This document shows, one piece after another, positions 33,580 to 41,550 of a DNA stretch of 64,000 nucleotides (its first letter is position 1; each line of letters opens with the position of its first letter). The stretch spans positions 2,108,001 to 2,172,000 of the forward strand of contig NZ_CP015418.1 in NCBI RefSeq assembly GCF_001633165.1. The letters run 5' to 3'. This DNA is from Rhodovulum sulfidophilum DSM 1374. GTDB taxonomy: Bacteria; Pseudomonadota; Alphaproteobacteria; Rhodobacterales; Rhodobacteraceae. Position numbers and translations under genes: made by a program. Below the pieces are notes generated by a model that worked only from the letters and a program-made list of their open reading frames with translations, was not told where the DNA came from and made no database searches.

Positions 33580-34575
33580 GTACCCGTGCTGACCGGCATC
33601 GTGAACACGCCGGTCTTCGGTCGAAACGGCACGCTGCTCACCACGCCCGGCTATCATCCCGACGCGCGGCTGCTCTACGTCCCGGCGCTGGGCTTCGCCG
33701 TGCCGGATATTCCCGTCAAGCCCACACCGGCCGAGATCACCGCGGCGCGCACGCTGATCTGCGAGGACCTGCTCGGGGACTTCCCCTTCACCGGCGACGC
33801 CGAGCGATCCCATGTCGTGGCGCTCCTGCTGCTGGGCTTCCTGCGCGGCATGATCGACGGCCCCACGCCGCTCCACCTGATCGAGAAGCCCGCGCCCGGC
33901 ACCGGGGCGACGCTGATGGTCGACGCGATCACCGGCATCCTGACCGGCGCGGGCGCCAGCGTGATGACCGAGGGGCGCGACGACGAGGAATGGCGCAAGC
34001 GCGTGACCGCGAAGCTCCGCCAGATCCCCTCCATCGTGCTGATCGACAACCTCCGGGCCACGCTCGACAGCTCGGCCCTCGCCGCCGCGCTCACCGCGCC
34101 CTTCTGGGAGGACCGCATCCTGGGCCATTCCGAGATGGCGCGATTGCCGATCCGCTGCCTCTGGATCGCCACCGGCAACAACCGGGAGTTCTCCAACGAG
34201 ATGGCCCGGCGCCTGGTGCGCATCCGCCTCGATCCGCATACCGACCGCCCCTGGCAGCGCTCCGACTTCCGCCACCCCGACCTAATGAGCTGGGTGCGCG
34301 CCAACCGGTCGCGGCTGGTCGCGGCTTGCCTGACGCTCTGCCAGGCGTGGATCGCCGTCGGCCGTCCGCGGGGCGGGCGCAGCATCGGCTCCTTCGAGAA
34401 CTGGGCGCACGTGCTCGGCGGCGTGCTCGAGGTCGCAGGCATCCCCGGCTTCCTCGGCAATCTCGAGGAGATGATGGAGTCCTCCGACAGCGAGGGCGCC
34501 GCCTGGAACGCCTTCATCGGCGCCTGGTGGGAACGCTTCGGCACTGCCTTGGTCAGCGGGTTTGTATCGACCCAC
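33568..34575 (+). pseudogene. Primase/helicase-like ATPase of a plasmid or integrative element, truncated at both ends
   Basis: About 330 residues open from 33568 with no clear start of its own; GTG 33586 is the first candidate. LTGIVNTPVFGRNGTLLTTP and PGYHPDARLLYV are typical of the region before the ATPase domain in phage/ICE primase-helicases. EKPAPGTGATLMVDAITG is a Walker A-like loop lacking the usual lysine, IPSIVLIDNL a Walker B strand and LWIATGNNREFSNEMARRLV a sensor region. It is cut on the left by the Vsr fragment and on the right by the IS at 34563, which supplies the last residues and the stop. Confidence 0.65.
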
Positions 34576-35231
34576 TGAAAACCTGCTCATGCTACAAGGG
34601 AGAACGTAGCCATGAGTAAGACGATGGACGACAGCATCAAGCGGTTGACGGCGAAGCGTAAAACGGCGCTCGTCATCGAGATCATCCAAGGCAAGACGAC
34701 CGCGTCGGAGGCAAGCCGGTCCTTCGACCTGACGCCCTCCGAGATCGAGGGCTGGGTCGAGGATGCCAAGCGCGGCATGGAGAACTCGCTGCGCGCCAAC
34801 CCGCTCGACATCCGCGAGCAATACGAGAAGCAGCTCCGGGACCTGCAGGAAGCCTATGGAGAGGCGATGCTGGAGCTGCGGGCGCGAAAAAAGCTGCAGG
34901 CCCTGCTGGATGCGCAGGACGGGAATTGATCCGTCGCACCCAGCAGGGCCTCATTGCCGAGGGCGTCGTTGTGTCCGTCGCCAAGCTGTGTGCCTGGTTC
35001 GGCATCCCGAGGCGGACGGTCTACTACAAGCCGGTGAAGGCTGCGCCTAAGGTCGAGGCCCGCTTTTCCGAGCCGATCAAGAAGCTGATCGAGGAAGAGC
35101 CGTCCTTTGGCTATCGGACCGTGGCTTGGCTCCTGGGGTTCAACAAGAACACCGTGCAGCGGATCTTCCAGATCAAGGGCTGGCAGGTGCGCAAGCGTGC
35201 CGTGGGCATGCGGCCTCGCATCCAGGTCGAG
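34563..35231 (+). mobile_element. IS3-type element, copy 1, right part lost
   Basis: It starts at TGTATCGACCCACTGAAAAC, the same terminus as the complete copy at 62073-63285 read on the other strand. The match to that copy runs through orfA and the first about 100 codons of orfB and breaks off at CGCATCCAGG (to 35231). Beyond that, IS5 sequence follows. The right inverted repeat is missing, so this copy cannot move by itself. Confidence 0.88.
34612..34929 (+). CDS. IS transposase OrfA, copy 1
   Basis: 105 residues, identical in translation to the orfA at 62919-63236. AKRKTALVIEIIQGKTTASE and FDLTPSEIEGWVEDAKRG form the helix-turn-helix DNA-binding domain, followed by a C-terminal leucine-zipper-like coiled coil (EQYEKQLRDLQEAYGEAMLE). 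The stop TGA overlaps a TTG start of orfB, the usual coupling in this group. Confidence 0.85.
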   Translation: MSKTMDDSIKRLTAKRKTALVIEIIQGKTTASEASRSFDLTPSEIEGWVEDAKRGMENSLRANPLDIREQYEKQLRDLQEAYGEAMLELRARKKLQALLDAQDGN

Positions 35232-35780
35232 GGCGAAGGTGAGTGGCACGCCCGCAAGCATGGGGGCCCAAAAAGGCGGGTCTGGCGCAAGATCCACCTT
35301 GGGGTCGACGAGGAAACACTGGAAATCCGGGCAGTCGAGATCACCGGAAGCCACATTGGCGATGCACCGGTCTTGCCCGACCTTCTCAGCCAGATATCGG
35401 AGGGCCAGGAGATCGGCAGCGTCACGGCAGACGGCGCCTACGATACCCGCAAATGCCACGATGCCATCGCCGACCGCGGCGCACATGCTGTCATCCCGCC
35501 CCGCAAGAACGCCAAGCCATGGAAGACTGTAACCGCTGGCGCGGTCGCACGAAACGAGGCACTGCGCGCATCGAAATACCTCGGCCGGGCCATTTGGCGA
35601 CGATGGAGGGGATACCACCGCCGGAGCCGCGTCGAGACGAAGATGCATTGCGTGAAACGGATGGGCCAGCGGCTCATGGCACGGAACTTTGACAGTCAGG
35701 TCGCCGAACTCCAAGTCCGCATCGCCGTCCTGAACGGCTACACCGCGCTCGGCATCCCGATCACGGAGGCTGCGGGATAA
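34926..35780 (+). CDS. Hybrid transposase: IS3 OrfB N-terminus fused in frame to IS5 transposase C-terminus
   Basis: 284 residues. Residues 1-100 equal those of the intact OrfB at 62101-62922 (from LIAEGVVVSVAKLCAWFGIP to VGMRPRIQ). From residue 101 the sequence is an IS5/IS427-group DDE transposase (VEGEGEWHARKHGGPKRRVW, ITGSHIGDAPVLPDLL, VTADGAYDTRKCHDAI, WRGYHRRSRVETKMHCVKRM). The IS5 part keeps the second aspartate and the last glutamate of its DDE triad but lost the first aspartate; the IS3 part lost its whole catalytic core. The protein should be inactive. The joint (about 35226) is in frame. Confidence 0.85.
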   Translation: MIRRTQQGLIAEGVVVSVAKLCAWFGIPRRTVYYKPVKAAPKVEARFSEPIKKLIEEEPSFGYRTVAWLLGFNKNTVQRIFQIKGWQVRKRAVGMRPRIQVEGEGEWHARKHGGPKRRVWRKIHLGVDEETLEIRAVEITGSHIGDAPVLPDLLSQISEGQEIGSVTADGAYDTRKCHDAIADRGAHAVIPPRKNAKPWKTVTAGAVARNEALRASKYLGRAIWRRWRGYHRRSRVETKMHCVKRMGQRLMARNFDSQVAELQVRIAVLNGYTALGIPITEAAG

Positions 35781-35834
35781 GTCTGTCCGGGGAAGGGGTA
35801 ACCCCGCCCATCACCCGATTTGTGCAACAGAGCC
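35226..35834 (+). mobile_element. IS5-family element, 5'-truncated
   Basis: Only the 3' two-thirds of the transposase and the right terminus remain. The terminus ATTTGTGCAACAGAGCC (35818-35834) is the usual IS5/IS1031-type end (inverted: GGCTCTGTTGCACAAAT). The left end was replaced by IS3 copy 1. Confidence 0.85.
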
Positions 35835-36187
35835 TGAGCGGGGTCGAAGACCAACCAGGTTCATGATGTAGCCTTGCGCTGACAGGGTCGTTCAGTTATG
35901 AATTTATTGCATATAAGTGCTATGGCGCGGGAGGCTGCATGAATGCCAGCCGCAGCCTCGACCCGGGCAAGGCTCCGCTTTCATCAGAGCGGCCAACTCG
36001 TAGATCGACTACTGCGACTTCATTGCCGAAAAGCTCTTGAATCATCCGAATTTTCCTCTTGTTTGCGTGCGCAGCATTTGCTACCGCTCGAAGCTGAACG
36101 ATGTGGAAGCTATTCTCATCATCACCTTTGCATCCAACAAGGCGCCCTCCGGGCAGTCCTTGTGCGGTAGCCTGAGAAAATCCTTAA
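35835..36187 (+). other. Leader region of the polysaccharide locus
   Basis: About 350 bp, AT-richer than the flanks, with no supported gene. It should contain the promoter of the MarR-type regulator gene. A TGCGGTAGCCTG at 36163-36174 resembles the ops element used by RfaH (see findings). Confidence 0.45.
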
Positions 36188-36592
36188 ATGAGCAGCAAGC
36201 GCACCAAGCTGCAGGAGGACACGCATTTTCGCGTGCTTCGCCTTCTGCAAGAAAATCCTGAAATGTCCCAGCGAGAGCTGGCAGAGGCGGTCGGCGTCAG
36301 TGTCGGTGGGATCCACTACGTGCTGAACGCCCTGATCGACAAAGGGCTGGTGAAGCTGGGGAACTTCACCGCAGCCGAAGACAAGCGTAGGTATGCTTAT
36401 GTTCTGACAGCGAAGGGCATTTCGGAAAAAGCGGCCATCACGCGAAGGTTCCTGCTGCGCAAGATGGAAGAATTCGAGGCGCTTCGTGCCGAAATCGAGG
36501 CTCTTTCGGCCGAAATCGATGATGACGCGGCGCCGTCTGGGACATCGCACAGAGTTTGCGTTATCGGGCGTTTGGGGCAGGGAATGTCTTAA
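36188..36592 (+). CDS. EPS-associated MarR family transcriptional regulator
   Basis: 134 residues with a winged helix: FRVLRLLQENPEMSQRELAE, AVGVSVGGIHYVLNALIDKG and LVKLGNFTAAEDKRRYAYVL, followed by LTAKGISEKAAITRRFL and a coiled-coil tail. This is the pattern of the MarR regulators found at the head of exopolysaccharide loci in many proteobacteria. It probably controls the genes downstream, starting with ugd 68 bp away. The last about 20 residues (after DDDAAPS) are less typical. Confidence 0.85.
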   Translation: MSSKRTKLQEDTHFRVLRLLQENPEMSQRELAEAVGVSVGGIHYVLNALIDKGLVKLGNFTAAEDKRRYAYVLTAKGISEKAAITRRFLLRKMEEFEALRAEIEALSAEIDDDAAPSGTSHRVCVIGRLGQGMS

Positions 36593-36660
36593 ATAGAGAA
36601 ATTTGGACGCCTTGAAACCTAGTAAAATCAATAATTTACAGAACTAGGGAGCATCTTCGC

Positions 36661-37965
36661 ATGAAAATCGCAATGATTGGAACGGGCTACGTCGGGTTGG
36701 TTTCGGGCGTCTGCTTTTCGGACTTCGGCCACGAGGTCGTCTGCGTCGACAAGGATCCTTCCAAGGTCGAGATGCTGAAGGCAGGCAATGTGCCGATTTA
36801 CGAGCCCGGCCTTGATGAACTAATGGCCAAGAACGTGGAAGCGGGGCGGCTGAGCTTCACAGGCGACCTGCGCGAGGCGGTGGCCGGCGCGGACGCCGTC
36901 TTCATCGCCGTGGGCACGCCGACACGCCGGGGCGACGGCCATGCCGACCTGACGTATGTCTTCGCTGCCGCGGCAGAGATCGCCAACGCGATCGGCGACT
37001 ACACGGTGGTCGTGACGAAATCGACAGTGCCGGTTGGCGCCAATCAAAAAGTTCAACACGTCATCCGTGAAGCCAATCCAAAGGCCGAGTTCGACGTCGC
37101 TTCAAACCCGGAGTTCCTCCGTGAGGGGGCTGCGATCGACGACTTCATGCGCCCCGATCGCGTTGTTGTAGGTGTCCAGAACGAACGTGCTGCCGAGGTG
37201 ATGGCGGAGATCTACCGCCCACTCTTCCTGCGCGATTTTCCGATCGTCACCACTGATCTCGAGTCCGCAGAAATGATCAAATACGCGGCCAATGCTTTCC
37301 TGGCCACGAAGATCACCTTCATCAACGAGATCGCTGCGCTCTGCGAGCGGGTGGGTGCGGACGTGAAACAGGTCTCGAAAGGCATGGGGCTTGACAACCG
37401 GATCGGCAACAAGTTTCTGCACGCGGGCCCAGGGTTCGGCGGCTCCTGCTTCCCGAAAGACACCAAGGCGCTGGCACGGATCGGACAGGAGCACGGGCTG
37501 CCGATGCAGATCACCGAGGCGGTAATCAAGCTAAACGACGATATCAAGCGCCGGATGATCGACAAGGTGATGGACCTCTGCGACGGTTCGGTAAACGGCA
37601 AGACGATCGCAGTGCTTGGGGTGACCTTCAAACCGAACACCGACGACATGCGCGACTCTCCGTCCCTGACCATTGTGCCGGCGCTGGTAGGCGGGGGCGC
37701 GAAGGTGCGGGTGGTGGATCCCAAGGGCCTGCGAGAGGGCGAGGCCCTGCTGCCGGGCGTGAACTGGATGGACGACGCCTACGAGGCGGCGGAGAAGGCC
37801 AACGCCCTGGTGATCCTAACCGAGTGGAACGAGTTCCGCGCCCTCGACCTGAAACGGTTGGCAGGGTCGATGACTGAAGCCAAACTCGCCGATCTTCGAA
37901 ATATCTATAGCCGTGACGATGCGCTAGCGTCCGGGTTCACGGCGTATGTGGGAGTGGGCCGATGA
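36661..37965 (+). CDS. ugd: UDP-glucose 6-dehydrogenase
   Basis: 434 residues. It oxidises UDP-glucose to UDP-glucuronate with two NAD+. The Rossmann motif [19 protein letters not shown] is at the N-terminus, [15 protein letters not shown] and [19 protein letters not shown] bind substrate, and the catalytic cysteine is in [35 protein letters not shown] is the C-terminal UDP domain. GGGAG precedes the ATG. The stop overlaps the next ATG as ATGA, pairing it with the epimerase that would use its product. Confidence 0.95.
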   Translation: MKIAMIGTGYVGLVSGVCFSDFGHEVVCVDKDPSKVEMLKAGNVPIYEPGLDELMAKNVEAGRLSFTGDLREAVAGADAVFIAVGTPTRRGDGHADLTYVFAAAAEIANAIGDYTVVVTKSTVPVGANQKVQHVIREANPKAEFDVASNPEFLREGAAIDDFMRPDRVVVGVQNERAAEVMAEIYRPLFLRDFPIVTTDLESAEMIKYAANAFLATKITFINEIAALCERVGADVKQVSKGMGLDNRIGNKFLHAGPGFGGSCFPKDTKALARIGQEHGLPMQITEAVIKLNDDIKRRMIDKVMDLCDGSVNGKTIAVLGVTFKPNTDDMRDSPSLTIVPALVGGGAKVRVVDPKGLREGEALLPGVNWMDDAYEAAEKANALVILTEWNEFRALDLKRLAGSMTEAKLADLRNIYSRDDALASGFTAYVGVGR

Positions 37966-38972
37966 GACGGGCCTTCGTCACCGGAACGGCAGGCTTCATC
38001 TGGTTCCACCTGGCCAGCCTGCTGTTGCGGGAGGGCTTTGCCGTTCATGGCTTTGACGGACTGACGGATTACTACGATAGTCGTCTGAAACAGCGCCGCC
38101 ACGCGATGCTGCTGCAATCGTCGGGGTTCTCCGCGACCGAGGCGATGCTGGAGGACGAAACCGCCCTTGCCGCCGCCGTCGATGCGTTCCAGCCCGACAT
38201 CATTGTCCATCTCGCGGCGCAGGCCGGGGTGCGCTACTCGATCGAGACCCCGCGCGCCTATGTCGATGCCAATATCGTCGGAACCTTCAACGTGATGGAG
38301 GCCGCCCGGCGGCATGCGGTGGACCACCTGTTGATGGCGTCCACCTCATCGGTCTACGGGGCAAATACCGACATGCCCTATTCCGAGACTGACAAGACCG
38401 ATACCCAGATGTCCTTCTATGCTGCCACCAAGAAAGCCAACGAGGCGATGGGCCACAGCTATGCCCACTTGCATGGCATCCCAACCTAAATGTTTCGGTT
38501 CTTTACCGTCTACGGGCCCTGGGGACGGCCGGACATGGCGCTGTTCAAATTCACGGCAGCGATTCTCGAGGGGCGGCCCATCGACATATACAACCACGGC
38601 GAGATGTGGCGCGACTTCACCTATGTCACCGACCTGGTGCGCGGCATCCGCCTGCTGATCGACGTAGTGCCCGAACGTCCTGCCGATGGCGTGGTGCCAG
38701 ACGGCGACAGCCTCTCCCCCGTTGCGCCCTATCGAATCGTCAATATCGGCAATTCCAACAAGGTGCGGCGGCTCGATTTCGTGGAGGCCATCGAGACGGA
38801 AGTCGGCCGCCCCGCAATCCACAACTACATGGAAATGCAGCCCGGCGATGTGCCCGCCACATGGGCCGATGCGACGCTGCTGCAGACCCTGACCGGCTAT
38901 CGCCCCGAAACCGATTTTCGCGAGGGTGTGGCGCAGTTCGTGCGCTGGTATAGGGCCTATTACGGTGTCTGA
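37962..38972 (+). pseudogene. UDP-glucuronate 4-epimerase, broken by an internal TAA and a P-loop mutation
   Basis: The two halves are in the same frame and separated by one TAA at 38487-38489. The first (175 codons) holds the Rossmann motif and the active site [12 protein letters not shown] with Tyr in [20 protein letters not shown]. The second begins MFRFFTVYGPWGRPDMALFK and includes GEMWRDFTYVTDLVRGI. Together they make a normal 336-residue epimerase converting UDP-glucuronate to UDP-galacturonate. The nucleotide loop reads [12 protein letters not shown] where the family has GFIGFH, so the third glycine is tryptophan. Both changes should abolish activity. Confidence 0.88.
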
Positions 38973-40269
38973 TCTCCATAGCCTGAAGCAGCGTTTTTCG
39001 GCCCGCGTCTTCGGTGGCGCCTCGGGCGGGGTGTTTCGCGGCATGCTTACGCTGGCGTTAGGCAGCGGGGGCGGGCGTGTGATCGGCATCGTGTCGATCC
39101 CGATCCTGACGCGGCTTTACACACCCCAGGATTTCGGGGTTCTGGCGGTCTTTACCGCACTGGTGACCATGCTCGCGCCGCTGGTCACGCTGCGCTATGT
39201 TCTGGCGCTGCCCTTGCCGCGGCAGGACGGCGTGGCGATGAACCTGCTGGTGCTCTCGGCGGCGCTTATGCTGGGGTTGAGCTTGCTTCTCGGGCTTGTG
39301 CTATGCCTGTGGGGGGCGCCGCTTCTGGCGCTTGTATCCATGGAGGTTCTGGCACCCTGGTGGTGGCTGATCGCGCTGGGAATAGTGGGCGTTGCCACAT
39401 ACGAAATGCTGACCATGTGGGCCACGCGCAAACGGGCCTACAAGGTGATCGCCCAGACGAACGTGACCCAAAGCGCGGCGGGCGCACTGCTGAAGATCGG
39501 ACTGGGGCTGTCCCCTTTGCAGCCGCTGGGCCTGCTTTTGGGTCAGGTGGTGGCACAGGCCGGCGGAATCGGCCGTTTGCTACGCGGGTTCATAGCAGAG
39601 TTCCGTGCGAACTGGTATCATGTGTCGGCGAGCCGCATGCGCAAGGCGGCCTGGCGGCACCGGGGCTTCCCGATCTGGCGGGTGCCGTCGCAGTTCCTGA
39701 TGGTGTTTTCCGTGCAGTCCCCGACGCTGTTAATGGCCGCGCTTTACGATCCGGAGACAATCGGCCAGTTCGGGTTCGCGATGATGGCCTTGTCGGTGCC
39801 GGTGAACATCCTCGGGCGTACGATGTCGCAGGCCTTCTTTGCAGAAGCCTCCACCCTCGGGCGGCAGCGCCCAGAGGAAATAAGAACGATGCTCAGATCT
39901 GTGATACTTAGGTTGGGCTTTATCTCAACCGCCCCTGCCGCCGTGTTTCTCTTTTTCGCCCCTTGGCTCTTTCCTCTCTTGTTCGGTGACGACTGGGCTT
40001 TGGCTGGTGTTTTTGCCCAAGGCCTTGCCACCTACCTGTTTTTTCAGTTTATCCAAACTCCTGTTGCACACGTCTTCTATATTTTCGACGGTCAGAAACA
40101 GTTGCTTTGGCTGAATGCACAAAGGGTGCTTGTGATCATCGCGATTTTCGGTGCCAGTACTCTGTTCGCGTGGACGGCCGAAAAAACAGTCTGGGCATAT
40201 GCAGCAACGCTCTCGCTGCACTATGCCCTGAGTGTGTATTACGCTTACCGCTTCATCCCTCGGGTATAG
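38965..40269 (+). CDS. Wzx-like polysaccharide flippase (MATE/PST family)
   Basis: 434 residues with about 12 hydrophobic helices. VFRGMLTLALGSGGGRVIGI, SIPILTRLYTPQDFGVLAVF and FSVQSPTLLMAALYDPETIG are typical of the polysaccharide transporter family that flips lipid-linked repeat units across the inner membrane. The likely start is GTG 38965, overlapping the epimerase stop by 8 bp; no ATG occurs for 70 codons upstream. GC content drops near the 3' end (after about 39,870), the beginning of a lower-GC block. Confidence 0.85.
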   Translation: MSDLHSLKQRFSARVFGGASGGVFRGMLTLALGSGGGRVIGIVSIPILTRLYTPQDFGVLAVFTALVTMLAPLVTLRYVLALPLPRQDGVAMNLLVLSAALMLGLSLLLGLVLCLWGAPLLALVSMEVLAPWWWLIALGIVGVATYEMLTMWATRKRAYKVIAQTNVTQSAAGALLKIGLGLSPLQPLGLLLGQVVAQAGGIGRLLRGFIAEFRANWYHVSASRMRKAAWRHRGFPIWRVPSQFLMVFSVQSPTLLMAALYDPETIGQFGFAMMALSVPVNILGRTMSQAFFAEASTLGRQRPEEIRTMLRSVILRLGFISTAPAAVFLFFAPWLFPLLFGDDWALAGVFAQGLATYLFFQFIQTPVAHVFYIFDGQKQLLWLNAQRVLVIIAIFGASTLFAWTAEKTVWAYAATLSLHYALSVYYAYRFIPRV

Positions 40270-40281
40270 AAGGACCACGTC

Positions 40282-41550
40282 TTGAGACTTTTTCTTGGCG
40301 ATAGAACCTCCCTCAACGGGACCGTAAATGTCAGCGGTGCAAAAAATTCCGCGACCCGCGTCCTCGCCGCAGCCTTGTTGAGTGACCAACCGGTCACCTT
40401 GAGAAATTTTCCACTAGAACTGGAGGATGTGAAAGCAAAGCTTTCGTTCATCCGCGCGATGGGTGCCGAGCTGACGCCGTCGCCCGAGCAGGAGGAATTG
40501 CGCATTCATGCACAAAACCTAAGCTTCGATGACATTTCGGATTTCAACCTTCCCATTCGAACCACCTATCTTCTTGCCGGCGGGGCGCTTGCCCGGCACG
40601 GGACCGCCCGGGTTCCCTATCCTGGCGGCTGCAAGATAGGCAGCCGTGGATACGACCTGCACATCATGGTGTGGAAAGCCCTTGGTTGCGAAGTGGAGGA
40701 GTTGCCCGACTACATCAACGTCACCGGAAAGCTCCGCGGCGGAGAGATAGATTTCCCGATATCCACGGTGGGCGGCACCGAGAATGCGCTGATCTGCGCC
40801 TCGGTCGCGTCAGGCGAAACGCAAATCAGAAATGCCTACGTCACCCCCGAGGTGCGCGATCTCATCGCCTTCCTGCGCGAGATGGGGGCAAAAATCGAAC
40901 TGGAGGGCAGCAGCCACATCAACGTGACGGGCAATGGCGGCGTGCTGGGCAATGCGACCTTCTCCATCATGGCGGACCGGATCGAAGCACTGACCTGGCT
41001 GGTGCTCGGCGCGGTCAGCGGCGGGCGGCTTGCGATCCAGAACGTGCCCCTTGACACGATGCAGGTGCCGCTCATTCACCTGCGCGATGCTGGGCTGGAC
41101 TTCTTCACGAACTCGAACTCCGTGCAGGTTGGCCCTGATTGCATCGGGCCGCAAGGGCTTCAGCCTTTCGAACTGGCGACCGGGACACATCCCGGTGTCA
41201 TTTCGGACATGCAGTCGTTCTATGTCTTTCTTGCATTGTTCGCGAATGGCCGCTCAATCATCCATGATTATCGCTATCCAGAACGTATCGCATATGTTGC
41301 GGAACTGGCGAAATTCGCCCCCGGTGCGCTTGAGGCAGAGCGCGGCAAGATCACGGTTCGCGGCCCTGTTAAGCTTGTCGGCGCGCATGCGGCATCGACG
41401 GACCTTCGGGGAAGCATGGCGCAAATCATGGCCGCCTTGTGCGCCGAAGGACCAAGCACGGTGGATGCCGTTGAAATGGCGCTGCGGGGGTACAACCGGC
41501 TGCCCGAAAAACTCCGCAGCCTGGGGGCACAGGCCGAATGGACCGACTGA
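40282..41550 (+). CDS. MurA paralogue: UDP-GlcNAc 1-carboxyvinyltransferase in a polysaccharide locus
   Basis: 422 residues, EPSP-synthase fold. It transfers enolpyruvate from PEP to the 3-OH of UDP-GlcNAc. Active-site residues of housekeeping MurA appear kept: Lys-Asn in VSGAKNSATRV, the cysteine in YPGGCKIGSRGYDLHI, Asp in VISDMQSFYV, Arg in YRYPERIAYV, DLRGSM and RGYNRLPEKL. Overall sequence is divergent and fosfomycin-site Cys is present. The start is TTG 40282 with AAGGA 7 nt upstream. It is followed by a MurB paralogue overlapping by 13 bp; its place between flippase and glycosyltransferases suggests a role in surface glycan precursor synthesis (inference). Confidence 0.87.
   Translation: MRLFLGDRTSLNGTVNVSGAKNSATRVLAAALLSDQPVTLRNFPLELEDVKAKLSFIRAMGAELTPSPEQEELRIHAQNLSFDDISDFNLPIRTTYLLAGGALARHGTARVPYPGGCKIGSRGYDLHIMVWKALGCEVEELPDYINVTGKLRGGEIDFPISTVGGTENALICASVASGETQIRNAYVTPEVRDLIAFLREMGAKIELEGSSHINVTGNGGVLGNATFSIMADRIEALTWLVLGAVSGGRLAIQNVPLDTMQVPLIHLRDAGLDFFTNSNSVQVGPDCIGPQGLQPFELATGTHPGVISDMQSFYVFLALFANGRSIIHDYRYPERIAYVAELAKFAPGALEAERGKITVRGPVKLVGAHAASTDLRGSMAQIMAALCAEGPSTVDAVEMALRGYNRLPEKLRSLGAQAEWTD

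Noticed and set aside
34612..35780. A novel two-domain transposase family
   Set aside because: The complete copy at 62073-63285 shows the original OrfB; the second part is ordinary IS5, so the fusion is a local accident.
35943..36261. Small open frames upstream of the MarR regulator
   Set aside because: They overlap the regulator start or the leader, lack ribosome sites and match nothing.
38487..38489. The TAA inside the epimerase as a programmed recoding site
   Set aside because: TAA is not used for selenocysteine or pyrrolysine, no recoding signal is visible and the P-loop is also mutated, so a pseudogene is simpler.
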